DNA of 6,321 nt, from NCBI GenBank assembly GCA_902806365.1, contig CADCWJ010000493.1, positions 1 to 6,321 on the forward strand. Reading direction: 5' to 3'. Of this stretch, positions 5,849-6,321 are shown one piece after another. How positions within the stretch are numbered: the stretch's first letter is position 1; each line of letters begins with the position of its first letter. A program made the position numbers and the translations under genes. This DNA comes from an uncultured Thermomicrobiales bacterium. GTDB taxonomy: Bacteria > Chloroflexota > Chloroflexia > Thermomicrobiales > UBA6265. A model generated the notes under the pieces. It made no database searches. It worked only from the letters and a program-made list of their open reading frames with translations, and was not told the origin of the DNA.

Positions 5849-6321
5849 ATGCACGAGGCGCTGACCGACCGCGTTGGAGTCGTACCGGGCGGTACAAACA
5901 TCGGGATCCTCCGGATCGATGACAAGAACGTCCTTTTGATCGATACCGGGCTCAACGACACGACCGCACGAAAGGTGTTGCGCGCGGTCAGGAATGAATT
6001 GGGATCCGAGGTCGCCGGGATTCTCACGACCCACGCCCATGCCGATCATTTTGGCGCGCACGCGTTCGTCGTGAAACGGACGGGAGCGCTCGTCTTCGCA
6101 CCAGATCTCGAGGACGCGGTGATGCGCCACCCCCTGATGCAACCCGTTCTGCTCTATGGTGGTGCAGACCCTGTGGATGCGCTCCGGAACAGGTTTTTGC
6201 TCGCCGAACGCTGCGACGTTTATGAGATCCTCGTTGGTGGACGGCGGGACGTGCTCGGCGTGTCGGTCGAGATCGTGCCGTTCCCGGGTCACTCACCGAA
6301 TCAGATGGGGTTTCTCGTCGA
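5849..6321 (+). CDS. Metallo-beta-lactamase-fold hydrolase, N-terminal part
   Basis: The first 157 residues of a metallo-beta-lactamase-fold hydrolase; the frame stays open to the end of the window. These enzymes use one or two metal ions, usually zinc, to hydrolyse varied substrates such as thioesters, lactones or phosphoesters. The opening strands lead to LLIDTGLND (29-37). The metal-binding motif HxHxDH is complete as THAHADHFGAH (61-71, ligands H62, H64, D66, H67). The next metal-ligand His lies in FPGHSPNQ (H148). Between them, MRHPLMQPVLLYGGADP (92-108) and the following stretch form an insertion that I cannot assign to a named subgroup. There is no signal peptide, so it is probably cytoplasmic. 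The ATG is supported by aaagga (5831-5836) or the closer agcagg (5838-5843). It is transcribed away from pyrB; substrate is unknown. Confidence 0.9.
   Translation, partial: MHEALTDRVGVVPGGTNIGILRIDDKNVLLIDTGLNDTTARKVLRAVRNELGSEVAGILTTHAHADHFGAHAFVVKRTGALVFAPDLEDAVMRHPLMQPVLLYGGADPVDALRNRFLLAERCDVYEILVGGRRDVLGVSVEIVPFPGHSPNQMGFLV

Noticed and set aside
1..6321. CRISPR array, insertion sequence, integrase, prophage or toxin-antitoxin genes
   Set aside because: No regularly spaced direct repeats, terminal inverted repeats, transposase motifs or small paired genes were seen on either strand.

Overview
This is a high-GC chromosomal window that looks like ordinary core and housekeeping sequence, not a mobile or defence region. 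The gene set suggests a Thermomicrobia-like member of the Chloroflexota, such as a relative of Sphaerobacter. It combines a molybdenum hydroxylase of the xanthine/CO dehydrogenase type, a DUF951 protein (a family known mainly from Firmicutes and Chloroflexota), a RecN and YbaB close together, and a stand-alone PyrB. This placement is inferred from gene content alone.

Layout, left to right. Bases 1-675 (+) encode the C-terminal third of a molybdopterin-binding hydroxylase subunit whose start lies outside the window. A 101-base gap follows, holding a strong long hairpin (701-756) whose loop carries an extended -10-like motif. Bases 777-2546 (+) encode the complete DNA-repair ATPase RecN. The 171-base gap 2547-2717 has no gene; it holds a possible -10 element and a weak hairpin. 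Next comes a tight co-directional cluster: ybaB (2718-3017), a DUF951 protein (3046-3312) and an MFS transporter (3312-4718). The last two overlap as TGATG, which suggests translational coupling. A 121-base convergent gap (4719-4839) contains a 7-bp hairpin. pyrB (aspartate carbamoyltransferase) occupies 5757-4840 on the minus strand, starting at a GTG with a good Shine-Dalgarno. A 91-base divergent promoter region separates it from a metallo-beta-lactamase-fold hydrolase that begins at 5849 (+) and runs off the right end.

How the genes work together. RecN (double-strand-break repair, SMC-like) and YbaB (nucleoid-associated DNA binding) are both chromosome-maintenance proteins. They may be co-transcribed or simply adjacent; the gap between them has its own possible promoter. 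The DUF951 protein and the transporter appear to be in the ybaB operon. PyrB makes carbamoyl-aspartate for pyrimidine synthesis and appears monocistronic at its 3' side. I see no CRISPR array, insertion sequence, tRNA, rRNA, prophage gene or toxin-antitoxin pair. I found no convincing undescribed multi-gene system. The items most worth checking are the hairpin upstream of recN, the extended DUF951 tail with its coupled transporter, and the shared -10 region between pyrB and the hydrolase.
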